Under the pieces are notes generated by a model. That model did no database searches and had not been told where the DNA came from. It saw only the letters and a list, made by a program, of their open reading frames with translations. Below are positions 7,355-13,063 of a stretch of 13,063 nucleotides of DNA, in pieces; the stretch's first letter is position 1, and each line of letters starts with the position of its first letter. Origin of the DNA: Spartobacteria bacterium. Its GTDB lineage: Bacteria; Verrucomicrobiota; Verrucomicrobiia; Chthoniobacterales; UBA6821. The translations under genes were made by a program, and so were the position numbers. The stretch covers positions 1-13,063 of the forward strand of contig CANIBV010000036.1 in the NCBI GenBank assembly GCA_947466005.1, written 5' to 3'.

Positions 7355-7410
7355 GAAAGCAGGAAACCGGGAAGAATGACTTCCTGAATTTCCTGCTTTC
7401 TTGTTTTATA
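7355..7410 (+). terminator. Large stem-loop between gap and pgk (terminator, attenuator or mRNA stabiliser)
   Basis: A perfect 12-bp inverted repeat, GAAAGCAGGAAA (7355-7366) and TTTCCTGCTTTC (7389-7400), encloses a second stem GGAAG/CTTCC (7370-7374 and 7380-7384) with a 5-base loop. A T-rich run TTGTTTTA follows. It starts 16 bp after the gap stop codon. The shape fits a rho-independent terminator, but pgk follows in the same direction 52 bp beyond the stem. Partial termination or a 3'-stabilising hairpin that raises gap over pgk expression is therefore likely. In other bacteria gap and pgk messages are known to accumulate unequally through processing. Confidence 0.7.
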
Positions 7411-7420
7411 GTCCGAATCG

Positions 7421-7440
7421 TTTTCCCAACTTTTCCCAAC
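7421..7440 (+). repeat. Tandem 10-bp direct repeat before pgk
   Basis: TTTTCCCAAC occurs twice in exact tandem, followed by a partial third copy (TTCC), and ends 12 bp before the pgk ATG. It lies in the untranslated leader where a ribosome-binding site would be expected, yet it is pyrimidine-rich rather than Shine-Dalgarno-like. Confidence 0.7.
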
Positions 7441-7452
7441 TTCCGACTCACC

Positions 7453-8697
7453 ATGGCCAAGAAAACCATCAAAGACCTCAACCTCGCCGGCAAGCGTGTC
7501 TTCATCCGTGTCGACTTCAATGTCCCCCAGGACAAGCAGACCGGTGAGATCACCAATGCCCAGCGTATCACGGCGGCTCTGCCCACGATCCAGTACGCCC
7601 TTGATCAGGGAGCCTCCGTCGTGCTTGCCAGCCATCTGGGTCGTCCGAATGGTCAGAAGATACCGAAGTTCACACTCAAGCCCGTGGCCGCGAAGCTCCA
7701 GGAACTGCTTGGTCGTCCGGTGAAGTTCCTCGACGACTGCGTCGGACCCGAAGTGGAGAGCACCTGCGCCTCACTCACTCCGGGCGAAGTCATCCTACTT
7801 GAGAATGTCCGCTTCCACATCGAGGAAGAAGGCAAAGCCAAGGACGCCGATGGGAACAGCGTGAAGGCTGACCCCGCAAAGGTCGCGGCCTTCCGTGCCA
7901 GCCTCACCAAGCTGGGTGATGTCTACGTGAACGATGCCTTCGGCACCTCCCACCGCGCTCATTCCAGCGTCACCGGGGTGGACCTTCCCGACAAGGTCGC
8001 CGGCTTCCTCGTTGAGAAGGAACTGGCCGCCTTTGCAGCCGTGCTTGAGAACCCGAAGCGCCCCCTCCTTGCCATCCTCGGCGGCGCCAAGATCGCCGAC
8101 AAGATCCCCCTCATCCGCAGCCTCCTCGACAAGGCGGACGACATCATCATCGGCGGCGGCATGGCCTACACCTTCCGAAAGATCATCAATGGCATGGAGA
8201 TCGGCAACAGCCTCTTCGATCCAGCTGGTGCGGAGATCGTCAACGAGCTCATGAATCTGGCCAAGGAGAAGGGCGTGACCATTCACCTTCCCGTGGATTT
8301 CATCACCGGGGATGATTTCTCCCCAACTGCCAACACCGGCACAGCCACCGTCGAGGAAGGAATCCCCGAAGGATGGGAGGGTCTCGACATCGGACCGAAA
8401 AGCCGCGCGCTTTTCACCGACGTCATTGCCAAATCCAAGACCATCATTTGGAACGGGCCGACTGGAGTCTTTGAGTTCGATAAGTTCGCCGAGGGCACCA
8501 AGTCCATGGCCAACGCCGTCGCCGCAGCCACGGCAGCCGGAGCCATCACCGTTGTCGGTGGCGGCGACACGGCAACCGCTGCGAAGAAATTCGGCGTCAT
8601 CGACAAGGTCACCCACGCCTCCACCGGCGGCGGAGCCTCGCTTGAGCTGCTCGAGGGCAAGATCCTGCCCGGAGTAGCCTCGCTCGACGAAAAGTAA
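7453..8697 (+). CDS. pgk: Phosphoglycerate kinase
   Basis: A 414-residue cytoplasmic monomer that transfers the acyl phosphate of 1,3-bisphosphoglycerate to ADP. The N-terminal substrate domain shows RVDFNVP (19-25), SHLGRPNG, ENVRFHIEEEG and VNDAFGTSHRAHSS. The C-terminal nucleotide domain has LGGAKIADKI, GGGMAYTF, WNGPTGVFEF and VVGGGDTATA, ending STGGGASLELLEGK. A loop after ENVRFHIEE (about 119-140, DADGNSVKADPAKV) is a little longer than in short bacterial Pgk (390-400), giving the extra length. The ATG is preceded by CTCACC with no Shine-Dalgarno sequence. It follows gap after 114 bp containing a stem-loop and precedes tpiA by 33 bp, so it is probably cotranscribed with tpiA. Confidence 0.98.
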   Translation: MAKKTIKDLNLAGKRVFIRVDFNVPQDKQTGEITNAQRITAALPTIQYALDQGASVVLASHLGRPNGQKIPKFTLKPVAAKLQELLGRPVKFLDDCVGPEVESTCASLTPGEVILLENVRFHIEEEGKAKDADGNSVKADPAKVAAFRASLTKLGDVYVNDAFGTSHRAHSSVTGVDLPDKVAGFLVEKELAAFAAVLENPKRPLLAILGGAKIADKIPLIRSLLDKADDIIIGGGMAYTFRKIINGMEIGNSLFDPAGAEIVNELMNLAKEKGVTIHLPVDFITGDDFSPTANTGTATVEEGIPEGWEGLDIGPKSRALFTDVIAKSKTIIWNGPTGVFEFDKFAEGTKSMANAVAAATAAGAITVVGGGDTATAAKKFGVIDKVTHASTGGGASLELLEGKILPGVASLDEK

Positions 8698-8730
8698 CCG
8701 AAAGCTTCATTTCAACGATCACCGCAACAC

Positions 8731-9507
8731 ATGTCCATTCCCCGTAAAAAATTCATCGCAGGCAACTTCAAGATGAACACGACCTCCTCGGAGGTTGCCT
8801 CCTATCTCGAAGCCTTCCGCGTCGCGACCGAGAAGGTCAACGATGTCGACATCGTCCTGATCCCTCCCTTCACCTCCCTTGCCAAGGCCTCCGAGATCCT
8901 CGGGGGCGCACAGAAGATCCGCCTCGGAGCGCAGAACATGTCATCGGAAGCCAAAGGGGCCTACACAGGGGAAATCTCCGCCTCGATGCTGCGTGACCTC
9001 TTCGTCCGCTACGTCCTTGTCGGCCACAGCGAGCGACGCCGCCTCTTCGGGGAGACCGACGAGATGGTTCGCCGCAAGCTTGTGACCGCTCTCAAGTCCG
9101 AACTCCGCCCCATCCTCTGCATCGGGGAGACCCTCGAGGAGCGTCAGTCAAACCAGGAAAAGACCGTGCTCGAATCCCAACTGCGTGCGGCGATTGAAGG
9201 ACTCTCCCCAGAAGAGATTTCCGAGATCGTTATCGCCTACGAGCCCGTCTGGGCCATCGGCACAGGACTTACCGCCACTCCGGAGCAGGCCCAGCAGGCC
9301 CACCTCTTCATCCGCGATTACCTCGGGAAGCTGTCCGGAACCTCTGTCGCCAACAGGTCGCGCATCCTCTATGGAGGAAGCGTCACACCAGACACAGCAG
9401 TCGAGCTCCTCTCCCAACCCGATATCGACGGAGCGCTGGTCGGTGGCGCAAGCCTCGACCCGCGCGCCTTCGCCAAGATCGTGGCCGCCGCTATTCCGCA
9501 GGAATAG
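8731..9507 (+). CDS. tpiA: Triose-phosphate isomerase
   Basis: A 258-residue TIM-barrel enzyme that interconverts dihydroxyacetone phosphate and glyceraldehyde 3-phosphate. The catalytic residues are in place: Lys14 in AGNFKMN, His99 in VLVGHSERR and Glu171 in AYEPVWAIGTG. The phosphate-gripping YGGSV is at 214-218. The usual Trp of GNWKMN is Phe here, a conservative change at a position near the active site that is seldom altered. Length is normal (250-260). It lies 33 bp after pgk and closes the glycolytic cluster. Downstream is a 206 bp gap with a weak possible terminator and inverted 7-bp repeats. Confidence 0.98.
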   Translation: MSIPRKKFIAGNFKMNTTSSEVASYLEAFRVATEKVNDVDIVLIPPFTSLAKASEILGGAQKIRLGAQNMSSEAKGAYTGEISASMLRDLFVRYVLVGHSERRRLFGETDEMVRRKLVTALKSELRPILCIGETLEERQSNQEKTVLESQLRAAIEGLSPEEISEIVIAYEPVWAIGTGLTATPEQAQQAHLFIRDYLGKLSGTSVANRSRILYGGSVTPDTAVELLSQPDIDGALVGGASLDPRAFAKIVAAAIPQE

Positions 9508-9517
9508 CGCTGGTAAA

Positions 9518-9538
9518 ACCTGAGACCTGAAAGCTGCT
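9518..9538 (+). repeat. Heptad repeat, left arm (ACCTGAR type)
   Basis: Three consecutive heptads, ACCTGAG, ACCTGAA and AGCTGCT, start 11 bp after the tpiA stop. Bases 9516-9531 are complementary, with one mismatch, to 9675-9690, so this is one arm of a 16-bp inverted repeat with a spacer of about 140 bases. Confidence 0.6.
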
Positions 9539-9618
9539 GCAACGGATGCGAAGCAAAGGCCATGCAAGCAAACCTGAAGAGGTCAGCTGAAAGCCTTCGG
9601 GGGCACTAATTAGGAATG

Positions 9619-9641
9619 AGATCCTGTAAGGGGATTTTTAA
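9619..9641 (+). terminator. Weak possible terminator after tpiA
   Basis: AGATCC (9619-9624) can pair with GGATTT (9632-9637), including one G-U pair, around a 7-base loop, and the stem merges into a short T run followed by AAAG. The stem is short and AT-rich on its lower half, so termination here is uncertain. Confidence 0.25.
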
Positions 9642-9674
9642 AGATTCATCCGACATATCCCGCATTCTTTATCC

Positions 9675-9709
9675 TTCAGGTTTCAGGTTTCAAACTTCAT
9701 CCTTTTCGG
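9675..9709 (+). repeat. Heptad repeat, right arm (TTCANNN type)
   Basis: Five consecutive heptads run TTCAGGT, TTCAGGT, TTCAAAC, TTCATCC, TTTTCGG and stop four bases before the oppB ATG. The first two are the inverse complement of the ACCTGAA heptads after tpiA. The array occupies the place of a ribosome-binding site but contains no Shine-Dalgarno-like purine run. Confidence 0.65.
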
Positions 9710-9713
9710 CACC

Positions 9714-10616
9714 ATGCTCCGTCGCCTCGCCTCGCTCCCCGTGGTGTTGCTGTGCGTAGTCACGATCACCTTCTTCCTGATCAGGCTCTCGCCGGGTGGC
9801 CCCTTTGACTCCGAGAGGAAGCTTCCGGCGGCCATTGAGCAGCAGCTTCTGGCCAAGTACAAGCTGGATGGCCCCATCCTCCGCCAGTACACCAGCTACC
9901 TGGGGGATCTCATTCACGGGGACCTCCGCCTCTCGACGAAGTACCGTAACCGCTCGGTCAACGAGATCCTCGCCCAGACGCTCCCAGTCACGCTGACACT
10001 TGGCGCCACAGCGCTCCTCATCGCTATCGCGGCCGGTGTCTGGCTTGGTGCCTTTGCTGCGTCACGGCCCGGAAGCCTTGCAGAAGGAGGAGCCCTTGCC
10101 GTGACCCTGCTCTCCATCTCCCTCCCCTCCTTCGTGCTAGGCCCCCTGCTCATCCTGCTCTTCTCGATCAAGCTGGGATGGCTTCCCGTGGGCGGATGGA
10201 GCACCCCGCAACAACTCCTCCTTCCCGCAGTCACGCTTGCCATCCCCTACGCCGCGGTGATCGCCCGCCTGCTCCACGATAGCCTCCGGGAAACTTTGGC
10301 CGAGGATTTCGTCCGCACGGCCCGTGCCAAGGGACTCTCGGAACACGCCGTGGTCTACCGCCATGCACTCCGGGTCGCCATCCTCCCTGTCGTCTCCTAC
10401 CTGGGACCTCTCGCCGCTAATCTCCTCACCGGTTCGATCGTCGTGGAGACCATCTTCCATATTCCCGGAGCGGGAGGGTTTTTTGTGAACTCCATCCTCA
10501 ACAGGGATGGCTTCCTCCTCGGCGGCGTCGTGATTGTTTACTGCCTACTCCTGGTGCTCTTCAACCTGGCGGTCGATCTCTCCTACCGGTTCCTTGACCG
10601 GAGAATCCAAAGTTAG
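9714..10616 (+). CDS. oppB: Oligopeptide ABC transporter permease OppB-like
   Basis: A 300-residue inner-membrane subunit with six predicted helices. It closely follows the E. coli OppB pattern: a first helix at about 7-25, then LSPGGPFDSERKLP (25-38), a periplasmic region with LAKYKLDGPILRQY, then HGDLRLSTKYRNRSV. The cytoplasmic EAA loop that docks the ATPase reads FVRTARAKGLSEHAVVYRHA (199-218). SIVVETIFHIPGAGGFFVNS and LNRDGFLL follow. With OppC it would form the membrane channel for peptide import. oppC begins 4 bp after the stop. Genes for the ATPases (OppD, OppF) and the periplasmic binding protein are absent from the window, so the substrate is not fixed by context; the OppB-type PGGPF motif favours oligopeptides over dipeptides or nickel. 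Confidence 0.9.
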   Translation: MLRRLASLPVVLLCVVTITFFLIRLSPGGPFDSERKLPAAIEQQLLAKYKLDGPILRQYTSYLGDLIHGDLRLSTKYRNRSVNEILAQTLPVTLTLGATALLIAIAAGVWLGAFAASRPGSLAEGGALAVTLLSISLPSFVLGPLLILLFSIKLGWLPVGGWSTPQQLLLPAVTLAIPYAAVIARLLHDSLRETLAEDFVRTARAKGLSEHAVVYRHALRVAILPVVSYLGPLAANLLTGSIVVETIFHIPGAGGFFVNSILNRDGFLLGGVVIVYCLLLVLFNLAVDLSYRFLDRRIQS

Positions 10617-10620
10617 CGCG

Positions 10621-11493
10621 ATGAGGAAACACTTGCCCCCAGGAGTCCCCCTCCCCGCCTTTGTCCTTCTCGTGATGAGTCTGGCCGTTGTCATCGGGCC
10701 GCTGCTCTTCCCCCCCTCCTACGACCTGCCCGCAGCACTCACCTACTCTCCCCCCACCCTGGCTCACCCTTGTGGCACGGATCTGAACGGCCGCGATCTA
10801 CTGCTTCGCATCCTGAACGGCGGACGCATTTCCCTCCTCGTCGGAATCTGTGGCGCATCCATCAGCCTCCTGATCGGGACGACCTATGGTCTGGTTGCCG
10901 GATCTGCACGGGGCAGCATCGACAATTCGATGATGCGCCTCGTTGATATCCTCTACTCGGTGCCGCGCCTCATCTTCATCCTCATCTTCATCAATGCCTT
11001 CAACGAGCGCCTCCAAGTCGCCGCCAATAACCAAGGATGGGAATGGCTCGTCGGCTCCTCGCGCCTAGTGATACTGATCCTGAGCCTCGGTGTTATTGAG
11101 TGGCTAACCATGGCCAGGATCGTCCGTGGACAGACACTCACGCTGCAGGAGCGCTCCTATGTGGCTGCGGCACGCGTGCTCGGTGAGGGCTACTGGACCA
11201 TTCTCTGGAGGCATCTTCTTCCTAATCTGGCAGGCATTGTTCTTGTCTACCTCACCTTGGCCATCCCCTCGGTCATCATTGATGAGGCGTTCCTGAGCTT
11301 CCTTGGGTTGGGTGTGCAGGCTCCCCAATCGAGTTGGGGGTCACTCCTCTCCGAGGGAGCAGCCTCGATTAATCCGTTGCGAAGTGCTTGGTGGATGCTT
11401 CTCTTCCCCTCGATCGCCCTGCTGACAACGCTCCTGGCACTTTATTCCCTTGGGGACGCCATGCGGCGGAGCATCGGAGGTAAGGGGCACTGA
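10621..11493 (+). CDS. oppC: Oligopeptide ABC transporter permease OppC-like
   Basis: A 290-residue partner of OppB. One N-terminal helix (about 11-30) is followed by the conserved FGTDxxGRDLLxRxxxGGRISL region, seen here as CGTDLNGRDLLLRILNGG (51-68) and RISLLVG. The EAA loop for ATPase docking is SYVAAARVLGEGYWTILWRH (179-198) followed by LLPN. FLSFLGLGVQAPQSSWGSLL (225-244) is the typical family block. Between helices, NAFNERLQVAANNQGWEWLV (125-144) is about 20 residues longer than in E. coli OppC, while the N-terminal cytoplasmic extension is shorter. The frame is open 29 codons further upstream inside oppB, but the ATG at 10621 gives the normal start. It is tightly spaced (4 bp) after oppB and surely cotranscribed with it. 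Confidence 0.9.
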   Translation: MRKHLPPGVPLPAFVLLVMSLAVVIGPLLFPPSYDLPAALTYSPPTLAHPCGTDLNGRDLLLRILNGGRISLLVGICGASISLLIGTTYGLVAGSARGSIDNSMMRLVDILYSVPRLIFILIFINAFNERLQVAANNQGWEWLVGSSRLVILILSLGVIEWLTMARIVRGQTLTLQERSYVAAARVLGEGYWTILWRHLLPNLAGIVLVYLTLAIPSVIIDEAFLSFLGLGVQAPQSSWGSLLSEGAASINPLRSAWWMLLFPSIALLTTLLALYSLGDAMRRSIGGKGH

Positions 11494-11500
11494 GAAGAAG

Positions 11501-11528
11501 GCTGTTAGGCTGAAGGCTGAAGGGAGAA
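11501..11528 (+). repeat. Heptad repeat after oppC (GGCTGAA type)
   Basis: Beginning 7 bp after the oppC stop, the sequence reads in 7-bp units GCTGTTA, GGCTGAA, GGCTGAA, GGGAGAA. The CTGAA core and the location just after a stop codon match the array after tpiA. Confidence 0.6.
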
Positions 11529-11550
11529 ACACGGAACGGCTCTCTTAAGT

Positions 11551-11585
11551 TTTTTCATTTTTCATTCTTCATTTTGCCTTTCAGC
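11551..11585 (+). repeat. Heptad repeat before cca (TTTTTCA/TTTCAGC type)
   Basis: Five units in exact 7-bp register: TTTTTCA, TTTTTCA, TTCTTCA, TTTTGCC, TTTCAGC, followed by one further 7-base block and then the cca ATG. TTTCAGC and TTTTGCC are the rough inverse complement of the GGCTGAA units after oppC. Part of this run could act as the T tract of a poor terminator for oppBC. Confidence 0.65.
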
Positions 11586-11592
11586 GGGAACG

Positions 11593-12921
11593 ATGCACGA
11601 TAGGGACATGAGTGAAGCCGCCGCACGTTCGATTGTGGATCGACTGCGTGCCAAGGGATTCGAGGCCCTTTATGCCGGTGGATGCGTGCGAGATACCCTT
11701 CTGGGAATTGAGCCGCACGACTACGACGTGGCCACCAGCGCGCGACCCGAGCAGGTCGAGGCCCTCTTCCCCCGCACCGTTCCCGTAGGCGCCCAGTTCG
11801 GGGTGATCCTGGTGCTGGAACAAGGTCAGGAAATCCAGGTCGCCACCTTCCGCGGCGATGGCACCTACCGGGATGGCCGCCACCCCGAGAGCGTCACCTA
11901 CACTGATGCCGAAGGAGATGCCCGCCGGCGCGACTTCACGGTCAACGGCCTCTTCTACGATCCTGTTAAATCTGAGATCCTCGACTTTGTCGGCGGCCGG
12001 GACGATCTGAAGGCGGGCATCCTCCGTGCGATCGGAACTCCCTCAGAACGCTTTTCGGAGGACAAGCTCCGGATTCTTCGCGCCGTGCGTTTCGCCACGA
12101 CGCTCGGATTCACCATCGACACGGAAACATGGATGGCCTTGCTGAAATGGACTGCAGAGATCCACACCGTGAGTGCGGAGAGGATCCGCGAGGAACTCTG
12201 CAAGATCCTCCTCTCCCCCAACCGCGTCCGAGGCTTTGACCTTCTGGAGGAAAGCGGCCTATTGCGTCAGATCCTGCCTGAGATGGAGGCCCTCAAGGGG
12301 TGCGACCAGCCGCCGGAGTTCCATCCCGAGGGCGATGCCTTCGTCCACACGCGCCTCATGCTAACCATGCTCAAGGCTGATGCCTCCTTGCCTCTGGTTC
12401 TCTCCGTACTCTTCCATGACCTCGGCAAGCCGGCCACGCGCGTTGTGGATGAAACGGGCAGGATCCGTTTTAACGGCCACGAGGGGGTCAGCTCCGAGAT
12501 CAGCATGAAGATCATGCAGAGGCTCCGCTTCTCCAACGAGGTCATCGATGCCGTCATCCCCGCCGTGCGTCTCCACATGAGCTTCAAGGACGTGCCGAAC
12601 ATGCGTGTCGCCACCCTCAAGCGGATGATGGCGCGACCCACCTTCGACGAGGAATTGGAGCTCCACCGCGTCGACTGCTTGGCCAGCCACGGGATGCTCG
12701 ACAACCACGCCACCCTTGTCGCCAGGCGCGAGGACTTCGGACGCGAACCCCTCATTCCCGAACCGCTGGTCACCGGACACGACCTGATCGCCCTCGGCTG
12801 GAAGCCGGGTAAAAGATTCGCCAATGTCCTTCAGGCCGTTCAGACACGACAACTCGAGGGAACCCTCACCTCACGGGAGGAAGCCCTCGCATGGATCTCC
12901 ACTGCGTTTTCTGGCCAGTAA
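11593..12921 (+). CDS. cca: CCA-adding tRNA nucleotidyltransferase (class II, with HD domain)
   Basis: A 442-residue enzyme that builds or repairs the 3' CCA of tRNAs from CTP and ATP without a template. The head and catalytic domain have the pol-beta motif YAGGCVRDTLLG (27-38) and the metal-binding Asp43 and Asp45 in HDYDVAT. The motif RRRDFTVNGLFYD (111-123) and the neck motif EDKLRILRAVRFA (156-168) follow, then the nucleotide-recognition helix region AERIREEL (195-202). An HD phosphohydrolase domain follows, with His252 in FVHTRLML and the pair His275-Asp276 in LFHDLGKP. Class II CCA enzymes, CC-adding, A-adding enzymes and poly(A) polymerases share this fold, so full CCA activity is inferred. 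An in-frame ATG at 11608 is an alternative start. It ends 6 bp from the 3' end of a convergent tRNA-Val gene. Confidence 0.93.
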   Translation: MHDRDMSEAAARSIVDRLRAKGFEALYAGGCVRDTLLGIEPHDYDVATSARPEQVEALFPRTVPVGAQFGVILVLEQGQEIQVATFRGDGTYRDGRHPESVTYTDAEGDARRRDFTVNGLFYDPVKSEILDFVGGRDDLKAGILRAIGTPSERFSEDKLRILRAVRFATTLGFTIDTETWMALLKWTAEIHTVSAERIREELCKILLSPNRVRGFDLLEESGLLRQILPEMEALKGCDQPPEFHPEGDAFVHTRLMLTMLKADASLPLVLSVLFHDLGKPATRVVDETGRIRFNGHEGVSSEISMKIMQRLRFSNEVIDAVIPAVRLHMSFKDVPNMRVATLKRMMARPTFDEELELHRVDCLASHGMLDNHATLVARREDFGREPLIPEPLVTGHDLIALGWKPGKRFANVLQAVQTRQLEGTLTSREEALAWISTAFSGQ

Positions 12922-12927
12922 AAAACG

Positions 12928-12999
12928 TGGGCAGTGAGGGGATCGAACCCCCGACCAACTCGGTGTAAGCGAGCCGCTCTACCGCTGAGCTAACTGCCC
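12928..12999 (-). tRNA. tRNA-Val (anticodon TAC)
   Basis: A full cloverleaf of 72 nt on the minus strand. The acceptor stem GGGCAGT pairs completely with ACTGCCC, and the discriminator base is A. The D arm is GCTC-AGCGGTA-GAGC. The anticodon stem is GCTCG/CGAGT (one G-T pair) with loop CTTACAC, so the anticodon is TAC (plus-strand positions 12965-12967). The T arm is GGGGG-TTCGATC-CCCTC. The next three bases are CGT, so CCA is not encoded and must be added after transcription. A run of six T follows, overlapping the end of the convergent cca gene, and may end transcription. Confidence 0.97.
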
Positions 13000-13011
13000 T
13001 TTTAACAGGTG

Positions 13012-13042
13012 ATAATCTGGGGAGAGTTGGCTCTGTGGTCAA
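13012..13042 (-). promoter_or_regulatory. Weak candidate promoter of tRNA-Val
   Basis: On the minus strand TTGACC (13037-13042, 5 of 6 to the -35 consensus) and GATTAT (13012-13017, 4 of 6 to the -10) lie upstream of the tRNA, with the -10 ending 12 bp before its first base. The 19 bp spacer is longer than ideal. The tRNA could instead be part of a longer transcript from beyond the window. Confidence 0.35.
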
Positions 13043-13063
13043 TCCCCGTTTGGCCCACAAGCA

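Larger units (their letters stand above)
9508..9713. other. tpiA-oppB intergenic region with inverted heptad repeats
   Basis: This 206 bp gap has no convincing gene. A 15-codon frame from 9562 is the only ORF and is not credible. Its ends carry degenerate 7-bp repeats in opposite orientation (9518-9538 and 9675-9709). Further related words, ACCTGAA at 9572 and AGCTGAA at 9585, lie inside. A small hairpin and T run occur near 9619-9641. A promoter for oppBC is expected here, but I cannot point to one with confidence. Confidence 0.6.

Noticed and set aside
7795..8616. Minus-strand open frame of 273 codons inside pgk
   Set aside because: It mirrors the codon structure of the unmistakable pgk gene, and its Gly/Asp/Val-rich product shows no family features.
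9562..9609. Fifteen-codon ORF in the tpiA-oppB gap
   Set aside because: It is very short, has no ribosome-binding site, and its sequence is built partly from the heptad-like words of the region.
9508..9713. Mobile element or MITE defined by the inverted arms
   Set aside because: The arms are tandem 7-mers next to gene ends. There is no target-site duplication, no transposase-like terminal sequence, and the oppC-cca gap has different heptads instead of a copy of the same element.
10534..10620. Longer oppC start inside oppB
   Set aside because: It would overlap oppB by over 80 bp with a non-hydrophobic, Ser/Trp-rich leader. The ATG at 10621, four bases after the oppB stop, gives the normal permease N-terminus.
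1..13063. CRISPR, prophage, toxin-antitoxin or defence system
   Set aside because: I found no regularly spaced long repeats, integrase or transposase genes, or small paired ORFs. All sizeable genes fit housekeeping or transport families.

Overview
This 13 kb window is chromosomal, gene-dense and mostly housekeeping. Coding GC looks to be in the high fifties. The gene set suggests a free-living Gram-negative bacterium: a lipoprotein with a lipobox, a MurJ flippase, an OppBC permease pair and a tRNA without an encoded CCA end. The gene style, the almost complete lack of Shine-Dalgarno sequences and the small Gly-tailed lipoprotein make me think of Verrucomicrobiota or a PVC relative. That placement is inference from pattern recognition, not a database result.

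Layout. (1) 1-1582, minus strand: a lipoprotein, then a divergent DUF2278/YukJ-like protein, then the 5' end of a ComEC/Rec2-type DNA-uptake gene that starts with an overlapping GTG and runs off the window edge. (2) 1583-1795: a divergent intergenic region, followed by a plus-strand DoxX-family membrane protein (1796-2215). (3) 2248-5498, minus strand: purE, then a long Sua5-type threonylcarbamoyl-AMP synthase (tsaC/sua5), then murJ. The last two overlap by ATGA, so this looks like one transcription unit read purE to sua5 to murJ. (4) 5662-6177, plus strand: shikimate kinase (aroK), divergent from purE. (5) 6298-9507, plus strand: the lower-glycolysis cluster gap, pgk, tpiA, with a strong stem-loop between gap and pgk. 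(6) 9714-11493: oppB and oppC permease genes, 4 bp apart, with no ATPase or binding-protein gene in the window. (7) 11593-12921: a CCA-adding tRNA nucleotidyltransferase gene, tail to tail with a minus-strand tRNA-Val(TAC) gene that does not encode its own CCA.

Functionally, gap, pgk and tpiA encode three linked triose-phosphate steps. purE, sua5, murJ, aroK and cca cover purine synthesis, tRNA t6A modification, cell-wall lipid II export, the aromatic pathway and tRNA 3'-end maturation.

I see no prophage, insertion sequence, CRISPR array, toxin-antitoxin pair or defence island, and no clear new multi-gene system. The least explained signals are non-coding. Degenerate 7-bp tandem repeats (NNCTGAA-like after a stop codon, TTCANNN-like before the next start codon, so inverted to each other) flank the tpiA-oppB and oppC-cca gaps. 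The gap-pgk stem-loop and the absence of ribosome-binding sites across the window are the other two points worth a look.
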